This document shows positions 34,729-44,256 of a stretch of DNA of 64,000 nucleotides, piece by piece. The first letter of the stretch is position 1. Each line of letters begins with the position of its first letter. Both the position numbers and the translations under genes were made by a program. This DNA is from Alkalitalea saponilacus. GTDB lineage: Bacteria; Bacteroidota; Bacteroidia; Bacteroidales; Marinilabiliaceae. Location of the stretch: the NCBI RefSeq assembly GCF_900168165.1, contig NZ_FUYV01000014.1, positions 62,001 through 126,000 of the forward strand, given 5' to 3'. The notes under the pieces are model-generated. The model was not told the DNA's origin. It did not search any database and worked only from the letters and a program-made list of their open reading frames with translations.

Positions 34729-35778
34729 CTAATTCTTTACAATTGAATAAACATAAGGTGCTCCGCTTAAATCCATGATAATGGTGTAGTTCCCATCTTC
34801 AGTGATCTGAATGTTATTGTCGTCACGTCCGGGATCGAGAACACCGTTTAAATCATCATCACCAAAGACCAAAGACCAATCTTCGTTTGCAATAAATTTA
34901 AATCCACCTGCTGTCATATCAATTGTTGCAGACCAAACCTTGTCATCGGTATCATAAACCAAAGGCGTAAAAGACCAACCATTAAAATCTCCTGTAATTG
35001 CCCATTCTGTTTTCAAAATAGAGATGGTATTGTTTACAAGATTGGCTCTGATTCGGTAATAACCCGGTCCTTCGGTGGCATAAATATTACTTCCACCCCA
35101 ATTACCAACTTGCAAAGTTCCCGAGGTACCGCTATCATCAGGATCACCAATTACAAGATCTTCAATCCAATCAGGTTCATATGACATTTTAAAACCAATC
35201 CAATTATCTCCATTGTCCATATATATGAAGCCTTCATATATTTCGTCACTACGCATGGAGTAGAGCTGATCGTTAAAACTCCAACCATTATGATCACCCG
35301 CGAGATAAATCGTGGGATATTCAATTACAACCTCCAAAGGAGTTACGGTTGAAGTTACAATATTTGAGATTGTTGACACATCAGGATTTATGGATGCATG
35401 TAACTGAAACTCTATACTGGCAGGATTTCCAGGCTCTATGCCGATTGAAAGCAAATTCTGGTTCATACGAGAGTTTAAAACAGAAATACTTAAGGATTTT
35501 GTCCTGCCCAATGAAATTGGGTTTTGAAAATTATTTCCTGCCAAATCCATCCTTAATGCATATTCGGCATCGGGCAAGCCATCGCCGAAACTAGCGGCTG
35601 TCCAGCTAAATACGGTAAAATTCTGGTCAAGTGCATCTTCCTCAATTACGACATCAGAAATACTTTCACTGCTTGAAAGAACAGGTTGGACTGTTTCGGC
35701 AAGCTGAAAATACTCACGATCGTAACATGATGTTAACACAAAGGTTAACAATGCTATAGATAATACTTTATACTTCAT
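34729..35778 (-). CDS. SusE/SusF-family surface glycan-binding lipoprotein
   Basis: A 349-residue lipoprotein with signal ALLTFVLTSC followed by acidic/basic YDREYF. The N-terminal part is a SusE-type Ig-like domain (FSWTAASFGDGLPDAEYALRMDLAGNNF), followed by two further beta domains with IYLAGDHNGWSF and WAITGDFNGWSF, typical of SusE/SusF starch-binding-like folds. It should bind the polysaccharide at the cell surface and assist SusCD. The ATG at 35778 starts the signal peptide; an upstream TTG at 35799 is less likely. It is 24 bases after susD. Confidence 0.88.
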   Translation of the reverse strand: MKYKVLSIALLTFVLTSCYDREYFQLAETVQPVLSSSESISDVVIEEDALDQNFTVFSWTAASFGDGLPDAEYALRMDLAGNNFQNPISLGRTKSLSISVLNSRMNQNLLSIGIEPGNPASIEFQLHASINPDVSTISNIVTSTVTPLEVVIEYPTIYLAGDHNGWSFNDQLYSMRSDEIYEGFIYMDNGDNWIGFKMSYEPDWIEDLVIGDPDDSGTSGTLQVGNWGGSNIYATEGPGYYRIRANLVNNTISILKTEWAITGDFNGWSFTPLVYDTDDKVWSATIDMTAGGFKFIANEDWSLVFGDDDLNGVLDPGRDDNNIQITEDGNYTIIMDLSGAPYVYSIVKN

Positions 35779-35802
35779 GAGCTTATTGTTTGAATTCAAA
35801 TG

Positions 35803-37386
35803 TTAATATCCTGATTGTCTCAGATTGGGATTTGCAGCCATGTCAGAAGCTGGAATTGGAAACCAATTGAAATGATTTGGCAACTCACGTCCCTCATAGA
35901 TTCCACCTTTCCACTCCCATAAATAATCTGCACTGGTGTATTTACCAAATCTAACCAGATCGGTTCTTCGGTAAGCTTCCCAATAGAATTCACGTGCTCT
36001 TTCGTCAAGAATGAATTCAAGAGTCAATTCAGAAGCCAAAATTCGTCCTGATTCATCACCGAAAGCTCGGTCTCGAATAGCATTAACAGCAGCAAGAGCA
36101 TCGGAGGAAGAGGCACCGGAGCCGCCTCTGAGAACTGCTTCTGCCAACATCAGATATGCATCTGCGATTCGAAACAAAGGGAAATCAATATCTAAATGCT
36201 CAATATTGGATCCTGGAATTCCGTTGATGTCGATGTTCTTATACTTCATCACAGAAAATCCGTTGCTGAATTCAGCTATGACTTCGGCAGACATAATTCT
36301 ATCCTGAGTAAAGAACATTGCTCTTTGATCTGTTTCTCCTGAGTAATCGGGAAATTTCTCAATTAATTGACGTCGTGCTCTATTACCTCCCCAGGGATTA
36401 ATCCCAAATGCTTGTGCGTTCATATCCGAAGCCCATGATGAACATGCTATCATTGTAACTCCACCCCATGTTTGAGCATTAATACCGTCTGCCACAACAG
36501 GGAAAATTATTCCCTTCGCCTGATCGTTATCAGCCATAAAAAGTCTCTCATAATTTGATTCCAACTCGTAAGGGGAGTCTATTACCTTCTTGGCGTAAGT
36601 AATGGTTTCTGTATATTTCGCCGTTCCGATATAAACTTCAGCATTCAGGTAAAGTTTGGCCAACAACATCCACACCGCAGCTTTATCTATTCTGCCATAG
36701 ACATTTTGCAGTGGCTCAACCAGTAAATCTTCAAGCTCAAGCAATTCAGATTCGATGTAATCAAATAAATCCTGAGTTGAAATTTGATCAGGTAAAAAAG
36801 CACCTACCAAATCGTCTTCTGTTACAAAGGGGACACTTCTATAAAAATCCATTGCATGGTAATAGCTAAGAGCTCTTAAAAAACGTGCCTCCGCTCTGTA
36901 AAGAGCTATTTCGTTTTGCTGGGTCTGATTAAAGCCTCTATCCTGAAGCCTGCCGGGTGCTGATTCTCGAATGAATTCATTTGCAAGTGTAATCTGATAA
37001 AAAATTCTTGAATACATTCCCATATTAATTTCATTGGAAGGAGTCCATGAATTCGTTTGGAGTTCAGGAATTCCCGGATCATTCCAAATCCATAAAGCCA
37101 TCTCGGTAGTTCCATCCTGCATATACCAATATGTTCTCAGATAACTGGAAGTTCCTTCGTCAATTCCCAATACATCCTGATCTCCATCGGGACCTACCTG
37201 CCCGGTTAATGATAACCCTCCATAGATTTTCGCTAACACGTTCCGATAGGCAGCGGGATCTTCATAAATTGTAAAAGAAGTGATAACATTCTCATCCAGA
37301 GGAACGGTATCCAAGTCGTTTATGCAGGAATTAAACAATAAAATTCCGCCAAACAACAATGCTGCTATATAATTATAATTCTTCAT
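35803..37386 (-). CDS. SusD/RagB-family nutrient-binding lipoprotein
   Basis: A 527-residue outer-membrane lipoprotein with signal LLFGGILLFNSC. It has the SusD features: helical TPR-like N-terminal part (YRAEARFLRALSYYHAMDFYRSVPFVTEDD) and the C-terminal family block (FPLFRIADAYLMLAEAVLRGG, LDERAREFYWEAYRRTDLVRFGKY and HFNWFPIPASDMAANPNLRQ, each partial). SusD forms the lid on the SusC transporter and captures oligosaccharides. Its start is 12 bases after the susC stop, as in most PULs. Confidence 0.96.
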   Translation of the reverse strand: MKNYNYIAALLFGGILLFNSCINDLDTVPLDENVITSFTIYEDPAAYRNVLAKIYGGLSLTGQVGPDGDQDVLGIDEGTSSYLRTYWYMQDGTTEMALWIWNDPGIPELQTNSWTPSNEINMGMYSRIFYQITLANEFIRESAPGRLQDRGFNQTQQNEIALYRAEARFLRALSYYHAMDFYRSVPFVTEDDLVGAFLPDQISTQDLFDYIESELLELEDLLVEPLQNVYGRIDKAAVWMLLAKLYLNAEVYIGTAKYTETITYAKKVIDSPYELESNYERLFMADNDQAKGIIFPVVADGINAQTWGGVTMIACSSWASDMNAQAFGINPWGGNRARRQLIEKFPDYSGETDQRAMFFTQDRIMSAEVIAEFSNGFSVMKYKNIDINGIPGSNIEHLDIDFPLFRIADAYLMLAEAVLRGGSGASSSDALAAVNAIRDRAFGDESGRILASELTLEFILDERAREFYWEAYRRTDLVRFGKYTSADYLWEWKGGIYEGRELPNHFNWFPIPASDMAANPNLRQSGY

Positions 37387-37398
37387 ACTAACATGGTT

Positions 37399-40377
37399 TT
37401 AAAATTCCAGGTTTACACCCAACAAGAATGTGGTTGGTCGGGGGTAAACATTTATGTCCATTCCATTAAAAACCTCAGGATCCAACCCTTCATAATCGGT
37501 AATTACAAAAACATTCTGTACCGTAATTGATAGTCGCAGGCTTGAATTCTGATTTATCAAATCTGCAAAACGGTATCCAAGCGAGATGTTATCCATTCTG
37601 AAAAAAGAGGCATCTCTTACATAGAAATCAGATAATAATTCTTGTGATTCAAAATTGGTATCCAGTACACTTTTGGGTAAATTCTGAATGTAGGTATTGC
37701 TATATGTGTACCTGTAATTGGCATTGCTGGCAGCAAAATCGTTGTAAACAAAGTTTCCAATGCTTGCTCTTCCTGCAAAAGAAAAATCCCAATCCTTATA
37801 TTCAACTCTTGAAGATAAACCAAGCAGGAATTTTGGTGCTGAGGAATGGAAATGATATCGATCATCTATGGTAATTTCGCCATCCCCGTTGCGATCACCG
37901 TAAAGGCCTGCAATCGGCATCTTATTTTCATCATATACCTGCTGATAGACAAAAAATGAATTAGCTGGCTTGCCTACGCTGTGGATTTTGGCATAATTTC
38001 CAGTTCCACCGGAAATTACTCCGGTATATGCGCCCTGATATCCGGGATCATCGACAACAGTAAGTTTTGTAATTTCATTCTTGTTATAAGTAAAGTTGAA
38101 CCCTGTCTCCCAAAACAGGTCGCTGGTAACAACCGGACGCAGATTCAGATTAAACTCTACCCCACGATTTTCGAGACTACCCACATTTGTTAAAAGGATA
38201 TTTGTAAAATTGGTTCCGGCAGCCACAGGAATTTCATTGATTAAATCAGTTGTCTCCCGATGATAGAGTTCAATAGAACCGTTGATTCTTTCATTGTAAA
38301 AACCAAAGTCAACCCCCACATTGTATGTGGTAGTTTCTTCCCATTTCAAATTTGCATCATATCCAGATGGACGTGCCATGGTAACCCAATCGTCTCCGAA
38401 CCGATAACGGGCAGTTGACTGGCTTAAACTGTATCTTGCCAGGTATGGATAGTTATCGCTGGTAATATATTGCTGACCTGTAACTCCATATCCCAATCTC
38501 AAACGAAGATTTGAAACTACTGAAGAGTTTTGTAGAAAAGATTCCTGATTAATTCTCCAGGCAGCAGCCAATGAAGGGAAAGTTCCAAAACGATTATCCT
38601 TAGAGAAACGAGAAGTCCCATCATGTCTCACTGTTAGCGTTAACAAATATCTTTCCATCAAAGAATAGTTCATACGTCCAAAGAAAGATACAAGATAATT
38701 CTCCGTTGGAATGGTTCTTTCGGGAGCAATAAGGTATTGCCTGTTAATGCTGGTAGCATGTACATAATCTTCACGCCAAAAATGCTGCCATGAATAACCA
38801 CCCATTAGATCAATACGACTTTGAATGGTTGGTAAATCACGATTGTAATTCAGATAAAAATCTAATAACTGATTCTTTCTGTCCTGGGTATACACACGAT
38901 GTTCTCCGCTGATGTCTGTTCCGTCTGCGGCTCTCCTGTATGCAAAAGCTGCATTTTCCGGGATTACTACAGTCCCATCGGTATTGGAATAATCATACCC
39001 CAAATTTAGCGTTGCGACCAATTCAGGTAAAAAATGGAATCGATAATCAAACTTTGCGCTACCAATGCTACGAAACACCTCTGAAGTGTCGTCTCTTTGA
39101 TTTAGTTGTGCAACAGGGTTGACGGGAGAAAAAGAAGCAGGTCTGTCTCCATCCATCCAGGTTGTATAACCTCCGTAAGGACTATTCTCATCGAAAACAG
39201 GTTTGGTAGGATCGTATAAAATTGCGTTTCCAATTGCACCGGTAGGTGCAAAACGATTTTCGTTAAACATTCCTCTCAAACTTAAAGTAACTTTAAGATG
39301 ATCGTCAAAAAAAGTTGGAGTGAGGTTCATTGAGGCTGTATAGCGTTTCATGTCTGAGGTTTTTAACAAACCTGACTGATCGGAATAACCAACAGAGAAA
39401 CGATATGGAACATCCATATATGCTCCTGCCATGCTAAAGTTATGGTCATGACCAATTGCTGTCTGAAAAATCTCATCCTGCCAGTTAGTCCTGGAATTTC
39501 CAAGAAGGTTTGCAGCATTGGAATTCTCCCCAAACCGATCATAAATAACCTGGCGATATTCCTCAGCATCAAACACTTCAATTTGATTGGTTTTTATTCC
39601 AACTGAAACATTGGCATCATAGTTAAAACGAATTTTGCCATGTTGGCCTGAGCGTGTTGTAATAATAATCACACCATTTGAAGCTCTTGATCCATAGATA
39701 GCGGTTGCAGAAGCATCTTTCAAGACTGTGAAACTCTCAATATCACTTGGGTTAATGGTGCTAAGAGGATTTCGCATTCCTGAAACGCCATCATTGTCAA
39801 CGGGAACCCCATCAATTACGATCAAAGGCTCATTGCTTGCCGATAGTGATGATCCCCCTCTGATTCGAATGGCCGCACCACTTCCAGGAGCTCCCCCGGC
39901 GCTGGTGATTTGCACACCTGAAACCCGACCGGCAATTAACTCCTGAGGTGATGTAATGGCTCCCCGGTTAAAGTCCCGGGAACTCACAGAAACCAATGCC
40001 CCGGTTGCATCGTCCCTTCTTACCTGGCCATATCCAATGACCACCACTTCATCGAAACTAAAAGTTTCGAGTTTCAATTCAATTATCAGATGGGATCTCT
40101 CTCCAACACTCACAAAACGAGATTCATAACCAATATAAGATATTCTCAAAACATCTTCATTGGTAGCCAAAATAGAAAAGTCTCCATCTGTAGAGGTTAC
40201 GGTTCCTCGTTGGGTGCCCTGAACCATCACTGTAGCTCCGGGAATTGATTCTCCAGATTGAGAATCAACCACCAAACCAGTAACGGTACGTTGCTGGGAT
40301 ATAACAGGGAAAACAACTCCCCATAAAAGAAATAGCAGTCCCAGCCACTTTAATTTAATTCTTCTTGATTGCTTCAT
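37399..40377 (-). CDS. SusC/RagA-family TonB-linked outer membrane transporter
   Basis: A 992-residue TonB-dependent transporter. Signal peptide about 1-27, then a carboxypeptidase-regulatory-like beta domain (VTGLVVDSQSGESIPGATVMV), the TonB box region near FDEVVVIGYGQVRR, and the plug (ITSAGGAPGSGAAIRIRGGSS, VLKDASATAIYGSRASNGVI). The rest is the 22-strand barrel, ending in FLLGVNLEF with terminal Phe. It imports galactan oligosaccharides together with SusD, powered by TonB. It lacks an N-terminal STN signalling domain, consistent with regulation by the hybrid two-component system. Confidence 0.96.
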   Translation of the reverse strand: MKQSRRIKLKWLGLLFLLWGVVFPVISQQRTVTGLVVDSQSGESIPGATVMVQGTQRGTVTSTDGDFSILATNEDVLRISYIGYESRFVSVGERSHLIIELKLETFSFDEVVVIGYGQVRRDDATGALVSVSSRDFNRGAITSPQELIAGRVSGVQITSAGGAPGSGAAIRIRGGSSLSASNEPLIVIDGVPVDNDGVSGMRNPLSTINPSDIESFTVLKDASATAIYGSRASNGVIIITTRSGQHGKIRFNYDANVSVGIKTNQIEVFDAEEYRQVIYDRFGENSNAANLLGNSRTNWQDEIFQTAIGHDHNFSMAGAYMDVPYRFSVGYSDQSGLLKTSDMKRYTASMNLTPTFFDDHLKVTLSLRGMFNENRFAPTGAIGNAILYDPTKPVFDENSPYGGYTTWMDGDRPASFSPVNPVAQLNQRDDTSEVFRSIGSAKFDYRFHFLPELVATLNLGYDYSNTDGTVVIPENAAFAYRRAADGTDISGEHRVYTQDRKNQLLDFYLNYNRDLPTIQSRIDLMGGYSWQHFWREDYVHATSINRQYLIAPERTIPTENYLVSFFGRMNYSLMERYLLTLTVRHDGTSRFSKDNRFGTFPSLAAAWRINQESFLQNSSVVSNLRLRLGYGVTGQQYITSDNYPYLARYSLSQSTARYRFGDDWVTMARPSGYDANLKWEETTTYNVGVDFGFYNERINGSIELYHRETTDLINEIPVAAGTNFTNILLTNVGSLENRGVEFNLNLRPVVTSDLFWETGFNFTYNKNEITKLTVVDDPGYQGAYTGVISGGTGNYAKIHSVGKPANSFFVYQQVYDENKMPIAGLYGDRNGDGEITIDDRYHFHSSAPKFLLGLSSRVEYKDWDFSFAGRASIGNFVYNDFAASNANYRYTYSNTYIQNLPKSVLDTNFESQELLSDFYVRDASFFRMDNISLGYRFADLINQNSSLRLSITVQNVFVITDYEGLDPEVFNGMDINVYPRPTTFLLGVNLEF

Positions 40378-40427
40378 TAGACTTTTTGGTTAATTCATAA
40401 AAACAGAATACTCTATAATTCTCAAAT

Positions 40428-42785
40428 CTATCTTACTTCCAAGGAAAGTTCACCTTTTAAAAGACCATTGGAAGTGGCAGTTAAGTTCAAAACTCCTCCT
40501 TTTTGTCCGGCTTGTAATAAAATGGTGGCAATACCAGCCTCTGCCTCAATAGGATTCATTCCAATTAAACTTGCATCGCCAGACACATTAAATTCCACAG
40601 AATTGACAGCTTCCGGAATGATGACGCCATAATCATCAACAATCGCTGCGTAGAGAAAAACAAGATCATTTACATTTTTAGTCAATGGCCGGTTGCTTTC
40701 ATCTATCCAAAGTTTAACCTCTTTTGGATTACCCGGAGTTCTTCTTATTGATTCAACCACCGCCTTTTCATTTATGTATCCAACCGCCTTTAGCTCTCCG
40801 GGAGAAAAACTACTAAGGATGAACGTAAATGGTGGCTGATTTAGGTGAGTGCTGTTTGCATCTTCATCGGGAAGTTGTCTTCCGAGGGATTGGCCATTTA
40901 CAAATAGTTCAATCTCTTCGCAATTGCTGTATATTTTTGCTTCTAAAAAAGAAGGGTCATTATAATAGTTAGCAATGTATACAAATGGCTCATTAAACTC
41001 CTTCTGAGGAAATTCGCCAATAGCTGCCTGACTTTTATAAAAATAAAATGCAAATTTTGGTAGCCGGAATATATCCATAATTCCTGAAGCTTCCAGATCT
41101 GGAGCATAACCGCGGTTATAATCAAACATTAACCAATTTGCATCACCTGCAGGACTCCCTATAAGATTACTATTATGAGCTTCCTGATAATTCAAAGCCT
41201 GTTGAGCCAGTCTTCTCTGACCAAATCCTCTCAATTGACGAGAATTGCGCTCCTCCGAAGTTAAATCTTCAAATGCTGTTTGATTGAAACCCGCATTGTG
41301 CGCATAGTACTCCCAATCTCCATACTCTGCTATTAAAATAGGTTTCTTGTCATAATGATTCCAATAATGAGGTGGATAACCATGTTGACGGGCAGGAATA
41401 AAAACATCAAAAATGTCTTCATACCAACTGCATGTATAAAGGTCGCTGGATGGCAACTCCTCATAAACTGCATTATGAGCATCCAAAATATATTGCTTTG
41501 GCATTTCGGACTCGTTGAGAGAAGCCTCCCATAGCACAATTGATGGATGGTTTCTATCGCGACGAACCATTTTTCGAACATCATTTATGGAGTTGGCATA
41601 AAAAACATCATCCCCAAAAAACTGCCAGCCAGGAATCGCATTCATTACAAGCAGACCAATTTCATCACAAGCATCTATAAAAGATTTTGTATGCGGATAG
41701 TGTGATAGGCGCACAAAATTAAATCCGGCTTTTCGAATTTTGTAAGCATCCCGGTAATTTGCATTATCCGAAATAGCATAACCAACATAAGGATACTCTT
41801 GATGACGGTTTGTTCCTCTCAAAAATAATGGTTCACCATTTAATTCAAAGCCATCAGTCGAAAAAGTGAAAGTTCTGATGCCAATGCGCTCACTAACTTT
41901 ATCAATCAATTGATTATCTTTGATTAAGGAGACGTGCAAATGATATAAACTAGGAGAAGAGGGAGACCATAAATCAGGATTTTCAACATCAAATGATAAT
42001 TCAAATAACCCATTTCCCTCTGCGGAAATGATTTCAACATCAGATGTTACATCCTTAATTATCCTGTTGTTTTCGTTGCGCAATTTCAAACGTATCTGAG
42101 CACTTTTTTCTTCTGTGTATTCGTTGTTTACATCCACCTGAACATTCACTGTTGCCTTGTCAATTGACACATCACTGTAAGTCACCAAAACCCCACCTCC
42201 GGCAACACGTTTGGCTCCAATGGGATCTGATATATGAAGCCTATCTTTAACGAGAAACCATACATTTCTATATATTCCACTAAAATAATTGAAATCCAAC
42301 TCATCCACAGGTTTCCCGGGAGGAACCTGTGGATTATCCTCATTATTGACTCTTAAAAGAACTGTATTTTCTTCCCCATATTTTAAATGTTCGGTCAACT
42401 CTACATAAAAAGGAAGATAACCACTGTACGATGTCTTAACTCTATTTCCATTAATATAGATATCTGAAAGATGCATGGCTCCTTCGAAATGTAATGCAAG
42501 ATGCTTTCCGAAAAGTTCGGAAGGGACTGTAAACCTTTTTCTGTAATAGCTTGTCCCCATCCATTGACGTCCTTTTATTACCAAGGGCTCAACGTGTGCA
42601 GTATGAGGTAAATTTACACTTTCCCACTCCACTCTATTCTGCCATAAATCCTCCTCTTCCACATCTTTAACAAACTCCCAACCGTCATTAAACAAATTCT
42701 CTCTATTTGAATAATGCGAGGTTTCTCCATTTTTGCATGACCACAAAACAGATATCGTTAAAATCAATCCTAAAAATGTCCTCAT
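40428..42785 (-). CDS. GH2 beta-galactosidase-type lipoprotein
   Basis: A 785-residue GH2 enzyme with a lipoprotein signal ILTISVLWSC (Cys17). Domains are the GH2 sugar-binding domain (about 30-185, YYRKRFTVPSELFGKHLALHFEGAM), an Ig-like domain, and the TIM barrel (about 310-600) with FLRGTNRHQEYPYVG and RLSHYPHTKSFIDACDEIG. The acid/base Glu is near 423 in WEASLNESEMP and the nucleophile near 487 in LIAEYGDWE. C-terminal beta domains follow. In this locus it most likely removes galactose from oligosaccharides, presumably on the periplasmic side. GH2 also contains arabinosidases and glucuronidases, so activity is inferred from context. Confidence 0.9.
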   Translation of the reverse strand: MRTFLGLILTISVLWSCKNGETSHYSNRENLFNDGWEFVKDVEEEDLWQNRVEWESVNLPHTAHVEPLVIKGRQWMGTSYYRKRFTVPSELFGKHLALHFEGAMHLSDIYINGNRVKTSYSGYLPFYVELTEHLKYGEENTVLLRVNNEDNPQVPPGKPVDELDFNYFSGIYRNVWFLVKDRLHISDPIGAKRVAGGGVLVTYSDVSIDKATVNVQVDVNNEYTEEKSAQIRLKLRNENNRIIKDVTSDVEIISAEGNGLFELSFDVENPDLWSPSSPSLYHLHVSLIKDNQLIDKVSERIGIRTFTFSTDGFELNGEPLFLRGTNRHQEYPYVGYAISDNANYRDAYKIRKAGFNFVRLSHYPHTKSFIDACDEIGLLVMNAIPGWQFFGDDVFYANSINDVRKMVRRDRNHPSIVLWEASLNESEMPKQYILDAHNAVYEELPSSDLYTCSWYEDIFDVFIPARQHGYPPHYWNHYDKKPILIAEYGDWEYYAHNAGFNQTAFEDLTSEERNSRQLRGFGQRRLAQQALNYQEAHNSNLIGSPAGDANWLMFDYNRGYAPDLEASGIMDIFRLPKFAFYFYKSQAAIGEFPQKEFNEPFVYIANYYNDPSFLEAKIYSNCEEIELFVNGQSLGRQLPDEDANSTHLNQPPFTFILSSFSPGELKAVGYINEKAVVESIRRTPGNPKEVKLWIDESNRPLTKNVNDLVFLYAAIVDDYGVIIPEAVNSVEFNVSGDASLIGMNPIEAEAGIATILLQAGQKGGVLNLTATSNGLLKGELSLEVR

Positions 42786-42800
42786 AAAATAATATCTTTA

Positions 42801-44015
42801 TTATTCGTATTCATATTTGAAATATTCCACAACCTCAGTTAGGTTACCGGAAAAATTAAAAAAAGCACAGTTCTCCCAAGATGAACCAGTTCCCCACAAG
42901 TCCCTCATATCTGATGTAATCCAAGCCGGTTCCCAATAGAATGCTCCAATTGCTCCGGCATTTTTTAAGTTTTGTACCAAAGAGATCATAAAATTCTTTT
43001 GTCCTTCAACGGTGTATGGAAATCCTGGTACAACATTTTGCGTGTAAAAAATATTCGGATAATTGTCATTGTTAGCGGTAGTAAAAGGATAGGCTGTTTC
43101 AAGCAAAACGATATCTTTATTAAATCGATTAATTAAATCTTCAATCACTCCGGAAATCTGGTTAAAACTTATAGTAGTATGCCAGATATGATAATATGAG
43201 AACCCCATCACATCAAAATCCATTACGCCTCCTTTTTGGATTACATCGGGTAACCACCACTGCATGGTTGCCGGATCGGCAACATGCAAAGCAACAATGG
43301 TCTCTTGTCCGACACGTGAGTCTATATCTCTGATGGCTTTAATGGCAGAATTTATGACCTGTCCAAAATGGCTCCAGTTACCCTGACAAACATTTAATGA
43401 AGGGAATCCGGGTTTTGTGTTGGTGAACATCATTCCACAATTGGTTTCATTTCCAACCTGAATCATTTCCGGTAAAAGTCCTTTACTATGTAATCGGTTC
43501 AGAATATGATAGGTATAGTTGTAAACAGAATCAGACAAAACTTCAATACTGGTAATGTCTTGCCAGGCTTTTGGAACGTCCTGATGTCCGGGGTCTGCCC
43601 ATGTATCTGAATAATGAAAATCCAAAAGAACAGACATTCCTGCATCTTTAGCTCTCTGGATGCTTCTCATTACATCATAAAATCCACTATATAAAGGCGG
43701 GTTATTATCATACAAATCAAAAACCCAGTCGGGGTTATGCCATAATCTTAATCGGACATAATTGGCTCCATGTTTTTTAAATACTTCATAAGGATCTGTA
43801 GCTATTCCATTCTCCAAATAAACGCCTCCGTTATCCTCTATCTGATTGACATAAGAAAGATCAACTCCCATCATAAATTCCTTGGAAGAATTATCATTTT
43901 CATTTTCATCATCAATAACATCCACCAATTTTTTTTTATCATCAGAGCATGCTTGTGATAAAACCATTGATAAAACTCCAAAAATCAACATCACGAAAAT
44001 TCCTGCTTTTCTCAT
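42801..44015 (-). CDS. GH53 endo-beta-1,4-galactanase lipoprotein
   Basis: A 404-residue lipoprotein with signal LSMVLSQAC followed by SDDKKK, an acidic/basic stretch resembling a surface-export signal. The GH53 domain fills the rest: MMGVDLSYVNQIEDNGG, VRLRLWHNPDW, LLDFHYSDTWADPGHQDVP, acid/base near Glu189 in QVGNETNCG, nucleophile near Glu306 in VLLETAYPFT, and GAFYWEPAW. It would make the first cuts in beta-1,4-galactan at the cell surface. It is the first gene of the operon and overlaps in function with the T9SS-exported GH53. Confidence 0.94.
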   Translation of the reverse strand: MRKAGIFVMLIFGVLSMVLSQACSDDKKKLVDVIDDENENDNSSKEFMMGVDLSYVNQIEDNGGVYLENGIATDPYEVFKKHGANYVRLRLWHNPDWVFDLYDNNPPLYSGFYDVMRSIQRAKDAGMSVLLDFHYSDTWADPGHQDVPKAWQDITSIEVLSDSVYNYTYHILNRLHSKGLLPEMIQVGNETNCGMMFTNTKPGFPSLNVCQGNWSHFGQVINSAIKAIRDIDSRVGQETIVALHVADPATMQWWLPDVIQKGGVMDFDVMGFSYYHIWHTTISFNQISGVIEDLINRFNKDIVLLETAYPFTTANNDNYPNIFYTQNVVPGFPYTVEGQKNFMISLVQNLKNAGAIGAFYWEPAWITSDMRDLWGTGSSWENCAFFNFSGNLTEVVEYFKYEYE

Positions 44016-44043
44016 AGTTTCAATATTATTTAATAAATCAATT

Positions 44044-44051
44044 CAAATGTA
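44044..44051 (-). promoter_or_regulatory. Candidate -7 box of the galactan operon
   Basis: The minus strand reads TACATTTG, matching the Bacteroidota -7 consensus TAnnTTTG, 29 bases upstream of the first PUL gene. No -33 TTTG lies at the expected spacing, as is common for activator-dependent promoters. Assignment rests on the motif and position only. Confidence 0.35.
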
Positions 44052-44206
44052 AACAAACAATAATAACTACGCTTTTCATTTTAATACCACGTTTTGTCCA
44101 TTTCTTACAAATCACATAAATTAACTTTTATAATCCTGTTTATCTTTAACTTAAAACATTGCATAAAACATACATTTTATTGTTTAAATTCTACATACCC
44201 ATTTTA

Positions 44207-44239
44207 AACCATAATATTTTACTATTTTTAACCATAATA
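44207..44239 (+). promoter_or_regulatory. Direct repeat upstream of the hybrid regulator gene
   Basis: AACCATAATA occurs at 44207-44216 and again at 44230-44239, 23 bases apart (about two helical turns), just before the regulator's start and within the divergent promoter region. It could be a binding site for the regulator's AraC domain, whose relatives bind tandem direct repeats. The region is AT-rich, so chance is possible. Confidence 0.35.
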
Positions 44240-44256
44240 ACATTAAACACTCAACC